A program made the translations under genes and the position numbers. The notes beneath the pieces were generated by a model that was not told the DNA's origin, did not search any database, and was given only the letters and a program-made list of their open reading frames with translations. Positions 1 through 6,185 of a DNA stretch of 11,134 nucleotides are shown one piece after another; positions within the stretch are counted from its first letter, which is position 1; each line of letters opens with the position of its first letter. Origin of the DNA: Clostridia bacterium (GTDB lineage: Bacteria > Bacillota > Clostridia > Oscillospirales > CAG-272); NCBI GenBank assembly GCA_017453085.1, contig JAFTKV010000143.1:1-11134 (forward strand), read 5' to 3'.

Positions 1-1065
1 ACCTACCAGTCCTTCCAGAGAGTCTTCTCCGTAGCAGTTTCTCCTTGGGCATACGATGCAATCGTAGAGGGCTTCATCGGCCAGTTCAAGGATCAGGATC
101 TGAAGGTCAGCGGCATTTCGGCATCCACTCTGGGTACCGATTTGAACTCCGACTTCGATCAGGAGGATCCCTACAACCGTGAGGACAACAAGGAATTTAC
201 CGTTGACGCTCTGAAGCAGCTGTCCGAGGAATTCGGCAACATCATGATCGACGGCGGTAATGCGTACACTCTGGGCTACGTTTCCCACATTCTGAATATG
301 CCTCTGGACGGCTCCCGTTACCTGCGCGCAAGCCAGGCAATCCCCTTCATGGGTATGGTGCTCCACGGCTACGTTCAGTATGCAGGCTCGCCCACTAACA
401 TGGAAGGCGACACCGCCTACGAGATCCTGAAGATCATCGAAAACGGCGCAGCACCCTACTTCATGCTGTCCTATCAGAACACCAATGAGCTGAAGGAATT
501 TGCATACCTGTCCGATTATTACTCGGTCAACTTCCAGATCTGGCTGGATGACATTCGCGAGATCTACGAAGTACTCAACGAGGCACTGAAGGACGTTCAG
601 GACGTAACCATCACTTCTCACGAGTTCATCGACGGCGAGCGCGTGCTCACCAAGGATGAGGCGGTGCAGAAGATGATCGCTGACGTAGCAGCACAGACCG
701 CGTACACCAAGGCGTACAACTCCGCCCTGATCACCGCGATCAAGACTGCAGCAACCGGCGGTCTGGTTACCATTCCCGAAGGACATCAGTACCTGAAGGC
801 TGACGGCTCGGTTAACATGGAGGGCATCATCGGCTTCGACCTGTTCACATTCGAGCAGGAATTCAACGCGGACAACGAAGGCAAGTTCGAGTCCGGCTTT
901 GATACCGTGATCGATGACCACACCATCGTATACGAGGTATACGGCGATTCCGTAGGCTTCATCCTCAACTACAACAACTTCGACGTGACCGTTACCGTAA
1001 ACGGTACCGAATACACCGTCGGTGCTCTGGATTTCGTAAAGATTTCCGTAGCAACTCAGGACTGA
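1..1065 (+). CDS. DUF5696-like protein, 3' part only (C-terminal 354 residues)
   Basis: The frame is open from the first base, so this is the C-terminal part of a longer protein whose start lies outside the window. It ends in tandem stops (TGA TAG, 1063-1068). I recognise the general pattern of the DUF5696 family, which is often encoded next to sugar ABC permeases: a stretch resembling 'ENGAAPYFMLSYQNTNELK' (about residues 151-169 of the fragment), a following 'SDYYSVNFQIWLDDI' block, and a C-terminal 'FILNYNNFDVTVTVNGTEY' segment that looks like a beta-sandwich end. An Asp/Glu-rich stretch between these blocks (fragment residues about 215-310) looks like an insertion. The family is thought to be hydrolase-like, but no catalytic residue can be assigned from this piece. 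The permease gene follows after 18 bases, so a role in handling the imported glycan or sugar is inferred. Family assignment is from memory of motifs. Confidence 0.7.
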   Translation, partial: TYQSFQRVFSVAVSPWAYDAIVEGFIGQFKDQDLKVSGISASTLGTDLNSDFDQEDPYNREDNKEFTVDALKQLSEEFGNIMIDGGNAYTLGYVSHILNMPLDGSRYLRASQAIPFMGMVLHGYVQYAGSPTNMEGDTAYEILKIIENGAAPYFMLSYQNTNELKEFAYLSDYYSVNFQIWLDDIREIYEVLNEALKDVQDVTITSHEFIDGERVLTKDEAVQKMIADVAAQTAYTKAYNSALITAIKTAATGGLVTIPEGHQYLKADGSVNMEGIIGFDLFTFEQEFNADNEGKFESGFDTVIDDHTIVYEVYGDSVGFILNYNNFDVTVTVNGTEYTVGALDFVKISVATQD

Positions 1066-1083
1066 TAGAAGGGAGAGATTGAA

Positions 1084-2133
1084 ATGAAAAAAGAAAAGAA
1101 ATCTACCCCCAAACAGACTCCGGTGGAACCCACTCCCGTGGCTACCGCCATTCCTGCTGCGAACGCACAGGCTGCCCTGGTAAAGGGCAGCCCCGCAGCG
1201 CCCAAGAAGAAGCGCAAGGTTGTTTCTCTGGATAAGAAAAAGGCCCGTGCAGGCTGGTACTTTATTCTCCCCTTCGTGATCGGCCTGATTCTGATCTACC
1301 TGCCTATCATTTACGATTCCATTAAGCTCAGCTTTAACGAGATCATCCCCGTTCGTGGCGGTGGCTTCACCTTGAGCTTCGTAGGCTTCGAAAACTACAA
1401 CGAAGCACTGTTCAAGGATCCTAACTTCTACACCACACTGACCGACGGTCTTTTGCAGCTGTTCATTGATATTCCCGCAATCGTCATCTTCTCTCTGTTC
1501 ATGGCAGTTATGCTGAACCAGAAGATGATCGGCCGTGCAGCATTCCGTGCGATCTTCTTCGTGCCGGTTATTCTGTCCACCGGTCTGATGGCTGAGATCG
1601 ACGCTGCAAACATTCTGCAGCAGAACATGGAAAGCACCGAGGATATGTCGGGTGCACAGGTAGAAAACAGCGGCACGCAGATCGTTTCTGCAATGGAGGT
1701 TTCGGCTCTGTTCGAAACTATGAAGGTTGGTACCGGTCTGGTAACGACGGTAACGAACCTGGTTAACGACGTGTACAACATCATCAACCGTTCGGGTGTA
1801 CAGCTGCTGATCTTCCTGGCAGGTCTGCAGTCTATCTCCCCCCACATCTACGAGGCGTGCTCTATCGACGGTGCTACCACTTGGGAAACCTTCTGGAAGA
1901 TCACCTTCCCCATGATCTCGCCTATGATCCTGGTTAATACGGTCTACACAGTCATTGACTCCTTCACGGGAACGACCAACTCGGTCATGAACTTTATTCA
2001 GGACGCATACGAAAACGGTTCCAAGACCGTCAGCTCCGCAATGGCGTGGGTCTACTTCCTGATCGTTATTGTGGTAGTCGCCATCGTTTCGGCGATTCTG
2101 TCTGCGTACATCTTCTACCAGAGACGTGATTAA
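1084..2133 (+). CDS. Sugar ABC transporter permease, MalF/UgpA type
   Basis: This is an inner-membrane permease subunit of a carbohydrate ABC importer. The diagnostic EAA loop that contacts the ATPase is clear at residues 257-280 (EACSIDGATTWETFWKITFP). Hydrophobic segments lie at about 57-79, 125-145, 152-172, 238-254, 275-295 and 319-345. The first 55 residues form a Lys/Pro/Ala-rich cytoplasmic tail, longer than in MalF-type relatives of about 295 residues. A polar, acidic stretch (about 171-235) between membrane segments replaces the short loop usual in the family and is probably extracytoplasmic. The start is supported by GGGAG at 1071-1075, eight bases before the ATG. It lies between the DUF5696-like gene and a second permease 12 bases downstream, so the three are probably one operon. 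Substrate is unknown. The solute-binding protein and ATPase are not in the window; the ATPase may be a shared MsmX-like one, which is inference. Confidence 0.93.
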   Translation: MKKEKKSTPKQTPVEPTPVATAIPAANAQAALVKGSPAAPKKKRKVVSLDKKKARAGWYFILPFVIGLILIYLPIIYDSIKLSFNEIIPVRGGGFTLSFVGFENYNEALFKDPNFYTTLTDGLLQLFIDIPAIVIFSLFMAVMLNQKMIGRAAFRAIFFVPVILSTGLMAEIDAANILQQNMESTEDMSGAQVENSGTQIVSAMEVSALFETMKVGTGLVTTVTNLVNDVYNIINRSGVQLLIFLAGLQSISPHIYEACSIDGATTWETFWKITFPMISPMILVNTVYTVIDSFTGTTNSVMNFIQDAYENGSKTVSSAMAWVYFLIVIVVVAIVSAILSAYIFYQRRD

Positions 2134-2145
2134 GGAGGGAAAAAG

Positions 2146-3165
2146 ATGAATGCAACAGAAAATGTAAAAATCAAAAAGGAAACGAAGAATAAGATTCGCG
2201 TAGAATTTGAGCGCACCTCCGCCTGGACCCGTTTCCGCCTGAAGTATCTGTCCCTGCGTTTCTTGGGCACGGTAGTCTTCAAGCTGTTCAGACTGGTACT
2301 GCTGCTGGGTGTATCCTACGTCATCCTGTTCCCCTTCATTTCCAAGATCGCGTCCAGCTTCATGGATCCTCTGGACTTCGTTGACTCCACCGTCAAGCTG
2401 ATCCCCAAGAATCCTACGCTGAACACCTATAAGCAGATCATCATCGAGAACAAGTACTTTGAGGCTCTGTTCAACACGACGATCCTTTCGCTGCTCTGCG
2501 GCATCATTCAGACCTTCATCTGCTGTGTCGTTGGCTACGGCTTCGGTAAATATAAGTTCCGCGGCCACAAGCTGATGTTCGCGCTGATGCTGTTCACCAT
2601 GATCGTGCCTCACCAGACTCTGCAGCTGTCTATGTTCATGAAGTTCAAGTACTTCGATATCTTCGGACTCTTCGGACTTCTGGGCATGGAATCCATCGAC
2701 CTGACCAACACGTATTGGCCCATGGCGATCCTGTCGCTCACCGGTCTGGCCTTCAAGAACGGTCTGTACATCTACATGATGAGACAGTTCTTCCGCGGCG
2801 TGCCCGACTCCCTGGAGGAATCTGCGTACATCGACGGTTCCGGTACCTTCCGTACCTTCATCAAGATCATCCTGCCCCTGTCGGTGCCTATGATGATCAC
2901 CGTCTTCCTGTTCGCCTTCTCCTGGCAGTGGACTGACAGCTTCTACACCGGATTGTTCTTCACCGGCAGAAATTCTCTGCTGCTGTCGAAGATCGTTGCG
3001 ATCCCCAGAACGCTGGATACCACCTACGCAGGCGGCAACCTGTTCGCAGCCGCGATCCGTAACACCTGCGGTCTCTTGATCATTGCTCCGCTGATCGTCA
3101 TTTACCTGTTCTGTCAGCGTTACCTGATCCAGGGTATCGAACGTTCCGGTATCACCGGCGAATAA
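2146..3165 (+). CDS. Carbohydrate ABC transporter permease, MalG/AraQ type
   Basis: This is the partner membrane subunit to the upstream permease. The EAA loop lies at residues 224-250 (EESAYIDGSGTFRTFIKIIL, followed by PLSVP), and the C-terminus ends in the QGIERSGITGE-like tail typical of MalG-type permeases. Membrane segments are visible at about 43-66, 110-133, 143-160, 190-212, 247-262 and 306-324. The first 40 residues are strongly basic and should be cytoplasmic. At 339 residues it is somewhat longer than the usual 275-300, mainly because of this N-terminal extension and the linker around 166-190. An AGGAGGG site at 2134-2140 sits five bases before the ATG, immediately after the previous stop codon, indicating tight translational coupling. 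A strong intrinsic terminator at 3249-3279 follows, so this is the last gene of the transporter operon. Confidence 0.94.
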   Translation: MNATENVKIKKETKNKIRVEFERTSAWTRFRLKYLSLRFLGTVVFKLFRLVLLLGVSYVILFPFISKIASSFMDPLDFVDSTVKLIPKNPTLNTYKQIIIENKYFEALFNTTILSLLCGIIQTFICCVVGYGFGKYKFRGHKLMFALMLFTMIVPHQTLQLSMFMKFKYFDIFGLFGLLGMESIDLTNTYWPMAILSLTGLAFKNGLYIYMMRQFFRGVPDSLEESAYIDGSGTFRTFIKIILPLSVPMMITVFLFAFSWQWTDSFYTGLFFTGRNSLLLSKIVAIPRTLDTTYAGGNLFAAAIRNTCGLLIIAPLIVIYLFCQRYLIQGIERSGITGE

Positions 3166-3178
3166 TTTGGAGGATACG

Positions 3179-3279
3179 CCGGGCTCTGCCCGGACCCGCC
3201 CGAAACCTTCTTGAAAGAAGGTTTCGGGACTTCCAAGAACTTTCAAATAGCCCCGCAAATACTTGCGGGGCTCATTTTT
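3179..3279 (+). repeat. Two-hairpin intergenic unit A, downstream of the permease operon
   Basis: The unit has a short prefix hairpin (3179-3193, CCGGGC arms), hairpin 1 (3199-3228, 12-bp stem with arms CCCGAAACCTTC/GAAGGTTTCGGG), a linker (3229-3248) with ACTTCC and AACTTTCAAA, and hairpin 2 (3250-3271, GCCCCGCAA arms, ATAC loop). It shares layout and linker with five other units in this window and faces unit B. Hairpin 2 doubles as the operon's terminator. Confidence 0.85.
3249..3279 (+). terminator. Intrinsic terminator of the sugar transporter operon
   Basis: A 10-bp GC-rich stem (AGCCCCGCAA with TTGCGGGGCT, loop ATAC) is followed within two bases by a run of five T at 3275-3279. It begins 84 bases after the permease stop. 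It is hairpin 2 of repeat unit A. Confidence 0.85.
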
Positions 3280-3304
3280 ATGTAGAATAATAAGCAATTA
3301 CTTG

Positions 3305-3330
3305 TAGGGACCGGCGTCCTCGACGGTCCG
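3305..3330. repeat. Short hairpin repeat between units A and B
   Basis: GGACCG (3308-3313) pairs with CGGTCC (3324-3329) around a GCGTCCTCGA loop. The wording 'GTAGGGACCGGCGTCCTCGACGG' in parts resembles a GC-rich dispersed repeat I associate with gut Clostridia; that link is from memory. The rest of 3280-3371 shows no gene. Confidence 0.45.
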
Positions 3331-3371
3331 TGGTTACCTTTTGTACCGATCCATAATTCTGAGTTATCCAT

Positions 3372-3400
3372 AAAAAGTGCCCCGCAAGTAGTTGCGGGGC
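3372..3400 (-). terminator. Intrinsic terminator of metA
   Basis: Read on the minus strand, a 9-bp stem GCCCCGCAA/TTGCGGGGC with a CTAC loop (3379-3400) is followed by ACTTTTTA, giving a T run at about 3372-3376. It lies 68 bases past the metA stop and is hairpin 2 of repeat unit B. Its stem is identical to that of the facing terminator at 3250-3271. Confidence 0.8.
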
Positions 3401-3467
3401 TTAACTCAAGTTTTTTGCGTCGCTTTTTTTCAAAAAAGCGACCGGATTCCAAAGGCGGAGTCTTTGG
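3372..3467 (-). repeat. Two-hairpin intergenic unit B, downstream of metA
   Basis: On the minus strand the order is a prefix hairpin (3449-3467, CCAAAG arms, directly abutting the metA stop codon), hairpin 1 (3419-3442, GTCGCTTTTT arms), an A-rich linker (3401-3418) and hairpin 2 (3379-3400). It is oriented opposite to unit A, so A and B form an inward-facing pair around about 100 bases. Confidence 0.8.
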
Positions 3468-4385
3468 CTACTTAATTTCCTTCAGATCGTAAGGTGTGGT
3501 TTGATAAACGAAGTAGTTCAGCCAGTTGGAGTAAAGCAGATTGGCGTGAGAGCGCCAAGTCACCTGCGGGGGCAGGGAATCGTCGTCGTTCGGATAGTAA
3601 TTTTTAGGTGGAGCGATGGGCAGACCCAAGTTTTTGTCTCTCCAATACTCCTTCGCCAGCGTCTCGGCATCATACTCCGAGTGACCGGTAATGAAGATCT
3701 GCCGTCCCAGATTGGTGGCGATGGCGTAAACACCTGCCTCAGGGGAGGAGGCGAGGATCTTCAGCTCGGGGCGAGCCTCCACGTCACGGCGGCGGATGGT
3801 GGTGTGACGGCTGTGGGGCACCATAAAGGTATCGTCAAATCCGCGCATCAGGATGGAGGACTTCCGCTCCACGGTATGAGGGAAGACACCAAACAGCTTC
3901 TCGGGCAGATCGACTTTGTTAATGCCATAGTGATAGTACAGACCCGCCTGCGCGCCCCAGCAAATGTGGAAGACGCTGGTCACGTGGGTCTTGCTCCACT
4001 CCATAATCTTACAAAGCTCGTCCCAGTATTCCACTTCCTCGAAGGGCATATGCTCCACCGGCGCACCGGTGATGACCATGCCGTCATAGGTGTTCTCACG
4101 AACGTCATCGAACACCTTATAGAAAGCGATGAGATGATCGGCGGGGGTGTGTCTCGACTTATGGGTCATAGTGTGCAAAAACTCCAGCTCCACCTGCAGA
4201 GGGGAGTTGCCCAAGAGGCGTGCCAGCTGGGTCTCGGTGGTGATCTTGGTGGGCATCAGATTGAGCACCAGAATCTTCAGCGGTCGAATATCCTGTGTGA
4301 TCGCTCTGGTTTCGGTAATCGCAAATATGTTCTCGCTCAGCAACGTTTGCGTCGCCGGCAAATCATTCGGAATTTTAATCGGCAT
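3468..4385 (-). CDS. metA: Homoserine O-acetyltransferase (MetA family)
   Basis: This cytoplasmic enzyme activates homoserine with an acyl group from acyl-CoA, the first committed step of methionine synthesis. It is full length at 305 residues and opens with the family's typical MPIKIPNDLPA. The catalytic triad is present at exactly the positions numbered in E. coli MetA: Cys142 in HICWGAQAG, and His235 and Glu237 in ITGHSEYDAE; Lys47 in NLMPTK is also kept. Residue 111 is Glu (GAPVEHMPF). In characterised MetA proteins Glu111 goes with acetyl-CoA and Gly111 with succinyl-CoA, so the product should be O-acetylhomoserine, the substrate of the neighbouring MetY. The start codon ATG is firm from the protein sequence, but no good ribosome binding site is visible before it, only a weak GTGA, and a 24-base perfect palindrome ends 13 bases upstream. 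The gene lies 204 bases downstream of metY on the same strand. Confidence 0.96.
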   Translation of the reverse strand: MPIKIPNDLPATQTLLSENIFAITETRAITQDIRPLKILVLNLMPTKITTETQLARLLGNSPLQVELEFLHTMTHKSRHTPADHLIAFYKVFDDVRENTYDGMVITGAPVEHMPFEEVEYWDELCKIMEWSKTHVTSVFHICWGAQAGLYYHYGINKVDLPEKLFGVFPHTVERKSSILMRGFDDTFMVPHSRHTTIRRRDVEARPELKILASSPEAGVYAIATNLGRQIFITGHSEYDAETLAKEYWRDKNLGLPIAPPKNYYPNDDDSLPPQVTWRSHANLLYSNWLNYFVYQTTPYDLKEIK

Positions 4386-4398
4386 AGGAATTCACGCA

Positions 4399-4469
4399 GA
4401 ACCCTTCTTATAAGAAGGGTTCCGCACCTCCCAAGAATTTTGGTAGAGCCCGACGAATACTCGTCGGGC
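4399..4469 (+). repeat. Two-hairpin intergenic unit C, just upstream of metA
   Basis: Hairpin 1 is a perfect 24-base palindrome (4399-4422; arms GAACCCTTCTTA/TAAGAAGGGTTC). The linker (4423-4447) contains ACCTCCCAAGAATTTTGG, and hairpin 2 (4448-4469) has GCCCGACGA arms and the same ATAC loop as units A and E. It is oriented against the metA/metY reading direction and faces unit D, with 23 bases between their second hairpins. No T run follows hairpin 2, so it is not an obvious terminator. Confidence 0.8.
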
Positions 4470-4492
4470 ATGCTAATAATGTGATTCTTCCC

Positions 4493-4586
4493 GTCCGACA
4501 ACGCAGTTGTCGGACTTTTGAAAGTTTTGGGAAGTGCAGAAACCTTTTTTCAAAAAGGTTTCTGCCGGGGTGTGGGGCAGAGCCCC
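4493..4586 (-). repeat. Two-hairpin intergenic unit D, downstream of metY
   Basis: On the minus strand the order is a prefix hairpin (4574-4586, GGGGC arms, TCT loop), hairpin 1 (4536-4565, GCAGAAACCTTTT arms), a linker (4516-4535) with ACTTCCCAAAACTTTCAAAA, and hairpin 2 (4493-4515, 10-bp GTCCGACAAC arms). It begins four bases after the metY stop. The prefix and linker match unit A almost word for word. Hairpin 2 lacks a downstream T run, so termination of metY here may be leaky. Confidence 0.83.
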
Positions 4587-4589
4587 GCG

Positions 4590-5861
4590 TTAAAGCGCCT
4601 GCTCGAGGTCGGCAATAATGTCTTCTACGTTCTCGATGCCCACGGAGAGTCTCACCAAGTCGGGGGAGACACCTGCGGCAACCAGCTGCTCGTCGGTCAG
4701 CTGGCGATGGGTGGTGGATGCGGGATGGAGTACGCTGGTACGAGCGTCGGCAACGTGTACCACGATGGCGGCAAGCTTCAGGCTGTCCATAAAGCGGACG
4801 GCAGCCTCACGGCCCCCCTTCACACCGAAGGAGATAACACCGCAACAGCCCTTGGGCAGATACTTCTGTGCCAGCGCATGGTCGGGAGAGGACTCCAGAC
4901 CGGGATAGTTTACCCACGCTACCTTGTCATTCTGCTCCAGCCACTTGGCAACGGCAAGGGCATTGTCGCTGTGGCGCTGGATGCGCAGGGGAAGGGACTC
5001 CAGATTCATGCCCAGCATATAGGTGGTCAGAGGCTGAGGAGTCATACCCAGATCGCGCATCAGCTGAGTGCGCGCCTTGGTGATGTAAGCCGCCTTGCCG
5101 AAGGATTCGGTGTACACTACGCCGTGGTAGCTCTCGTCGGGAGTGGTCAGCTCGAGAAATTTTCCGGAGGCTGCCCAGTCAAAGTTTCCGCTGTCTACGA
5201 TCACGCCGCCAACCACAGAAGCGTGACCGTCCATGTACTTGGTGGTGGAGTGGATCACGATGTCGGCGCCGAATTCAATGGGACGGCAGAGCACAGGGGT
5301 GGCAAAGGTGTTGTCCACGATCAGGGGGATGTTATGACGGTGGGCAAGATTGGCGTATCGCTCGATGTCAAAGACAGTCAGGGCAGGGTTGGCGATGGTC
5401 TCGCCGAAAATCAGACGTGTGTTCTCGTCGATCATAGCCTCGATCTGCTCGTCGGTCATATCGGGTGTAGCGAAACGGATCTCGATGCCCATGCGCTTCA
5501 TGGTCACCGCCAGCAGATTGGTGGTGCCGCCGTAGATAGCGGAGGACGCCACAATGTTCTGACCGCAGGAGGTGATGTTGAAGATGGAGATGAAGGAAGC
5601 AGCCTGTCCCGAGGAGGTGCAGAGTGCGCCCACGCCTCCTTCCATGTCGGCGATCTTCGCTTCTACTGCCGCAACGGTGGGATTGGAGATACGGGTGTAC
5701 ATATGGCCGTCCGCCTTCAGATCGAAAAGATCGCCCAGATGATCGGCACTGTCGTATTTATAGGTGGTGGATTGATAGATGGGAAGCACGCGAGGCTCAC
5801 TGTTACCGGGCTGATAGCCGGACTGGATCGCCTTGGTTTCGATTTGATATTCTTTGCTCAT
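4590..5861 (-). CDS. metY: O-acetylhomoserine sulfhydrylase (aminocarboxypropyltransferase, PLP-dependent)
   Basis: This enzyme joins O-acetylhomoserine with sulfide to give homocysteine, in the cytoplasm, as a Cys/Met-metabolism fold-type I PLP enzyme. The protein is 423 residues, normal for MetY. PLP-site features are visible: YTRISNPT (55-62), the phosphate-loop region SSGQAA (83-88), Asp183 in IVDNTFATP, and the Schiff-base Lys208 in HSTTKYMDGH. The segment AASGKFLELTTPDESYHG (230-247) is the insertion that separates MetY from the shorter MetB/MetC proteins. The C-terminal TSVLHPASTTHRQ is also typical. I start at the ATG at 5861 rather than an in-frame TTG eight codons earlier, because AAGAAGG lies seven bases before this ATG and MSKEYQIETKAI is a natural N-terminus. 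A consensus promoter lies about 30 bases upstream. metA follows on the same strand and makes its substrate. Confidence 0.96.
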   Translation of the reverse strand: MSKEYQIETKAIQSGYQPGNSEPRVLPIYQSTTYKYDSADHLGDLFDLKADGHMYTRISNPTVAAVEAKIADMEGGVGALCTSSGQAASFISIFNITSCGQNIVASSAIYGGTTNLLAVTMKRMGIEIRFATPDMTDEQIEAMIDENTRLIFGETIANPALTVFDIERYANLAHRHNIPLIVDNTFATPVLCRPIEFGADIVIHSTTKYMDGHASVVGGVIVDSGNFDWAASGKFLELTTPDESYHGVVYTESFGKAAYITKARTQLMRDLGMTPQPLTTYMLGMNLESLPLRIQRHSDNALAVAKWLEQNDKVAWVNYPGLESSPDHALAQKYLPKGCCGVISFGVKGGREAAVRFMDSLKLAAIVVHVADARTSVLHPASTTHRQLTDEQLVAAGVSPDLVRLSVGIENVEDIIADLEQAL

Positions 5862-5899
5862 ACGAAGACCTTCTTTCGAAAACAAATAGATTACCCTTT

Positions 5900-5928
5900 A
5901 TTATATCACCGATCCCGCCGCTTGTCAA
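5900..5928 (-). promoter_or_regulatory. metY promoter, full SigA consensus
   Basis: On the minus strand TTGACA (5923-5928), a 17-base spacer and TATAAT (5900-5905) match the housekeeping consensus at every position. Transcription should begin near 5893, giving a leader of only about 30 bases before the metY ATG. That is too short for a SAM riboswitch or T-box. Confidence 0.9.
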
Positions 5929-5976
5929 TGGGCAATTTCGCTGCCGCCGTCTCTTCTTTGTCGAATAGAGAGATTG

Positions 5977-5991
5977 TGTGCAATTTGCACA
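5977..5991. promoter_or_regulatory. 15-bp palindrome, candidate operator between metY and glgB
   Basis: TGTGCAATTTGCACA is a perfect 7-bp inverted repeat around one T. It lies about 50 bases upstream of the metY -35 box and about 84 bases upstream of the glgB -35 box. The sequence TTGCACA followed by TTTGCT recurs at 6075-6088, overlapping the glgB -35 box. The protein that might bind it is unknown. Confidence 0.45.
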
Positions 5992-6074
5992 AATTTGCTG
6001 TTGAAATTTTGACAGCCACAGCGAAAAGTCATAAGAAAAAGTCTAAAAAAGCGGAAATATCTGAGAAAAACCCC

Positions 6075-6103
6075 TTGCACACTTTGCTCTGATGTGGTAT
6101 AAT
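6075..6103 (+). promoter_or_regulatory. glgB promoter with extended -10
   Basis: TTGCAC (6075-6080), a 17-base spacer and TATAAT (6098-6103), preceded by TGG (extended -10), form a near-consensus SigA promoter. The start should be near 6110, leaving a leader of about 75 bases. The leader can form a small hairpin (CGGGAA 6129-6134 with TTCCCG 6149-6154) and carries the GGAGG site at 6173-6177. The rest of the 5862-6185 space shows no gene. Confidence 0.88.
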
Positions 6104-6185
6104 AAATCTGTATGGATCGGACGCCGCCCGGGAAAGGCTGACGCTCCGTTCCCGATTTTCGAATACTCCCACGGAGGGGAACTGT

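Noticed and set aside
1201..1221. PKKKRKV as evidence of a host-nucleus-targeted effector
   Set aside because: The protein is plainly an integral membrane permease in a transporter operon.
3501..4484. Long open frame on the plus strand over metA
   Set aside because: It is antisense to metA, which has all catalytic residues in place; the overlapping frame has no supporting features.
5862..5885. TTG at 5885 as the metY start, adding eight residues
   Set aside because: The ATG at 5861 has AAGAAGG seven bases upstream and gives the natural MetY N-terminus.
6009..6037. TTGACA at 6009-6014 as an additional plus-strand promoter
   Set aside because: The bases 16-17 downstream (TAAGAA region) are a poor -10; the promoter at 6075-6103 is far better.
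4518..6092. Long open frame on the plus strand covering the metY gene
   Set aside because: It is antisense to metY, has no promoter or ribosome binding site, and its His/Gly/Val-rich translation shows no recognisable domain; metY has full PLP-enzyme motifs.
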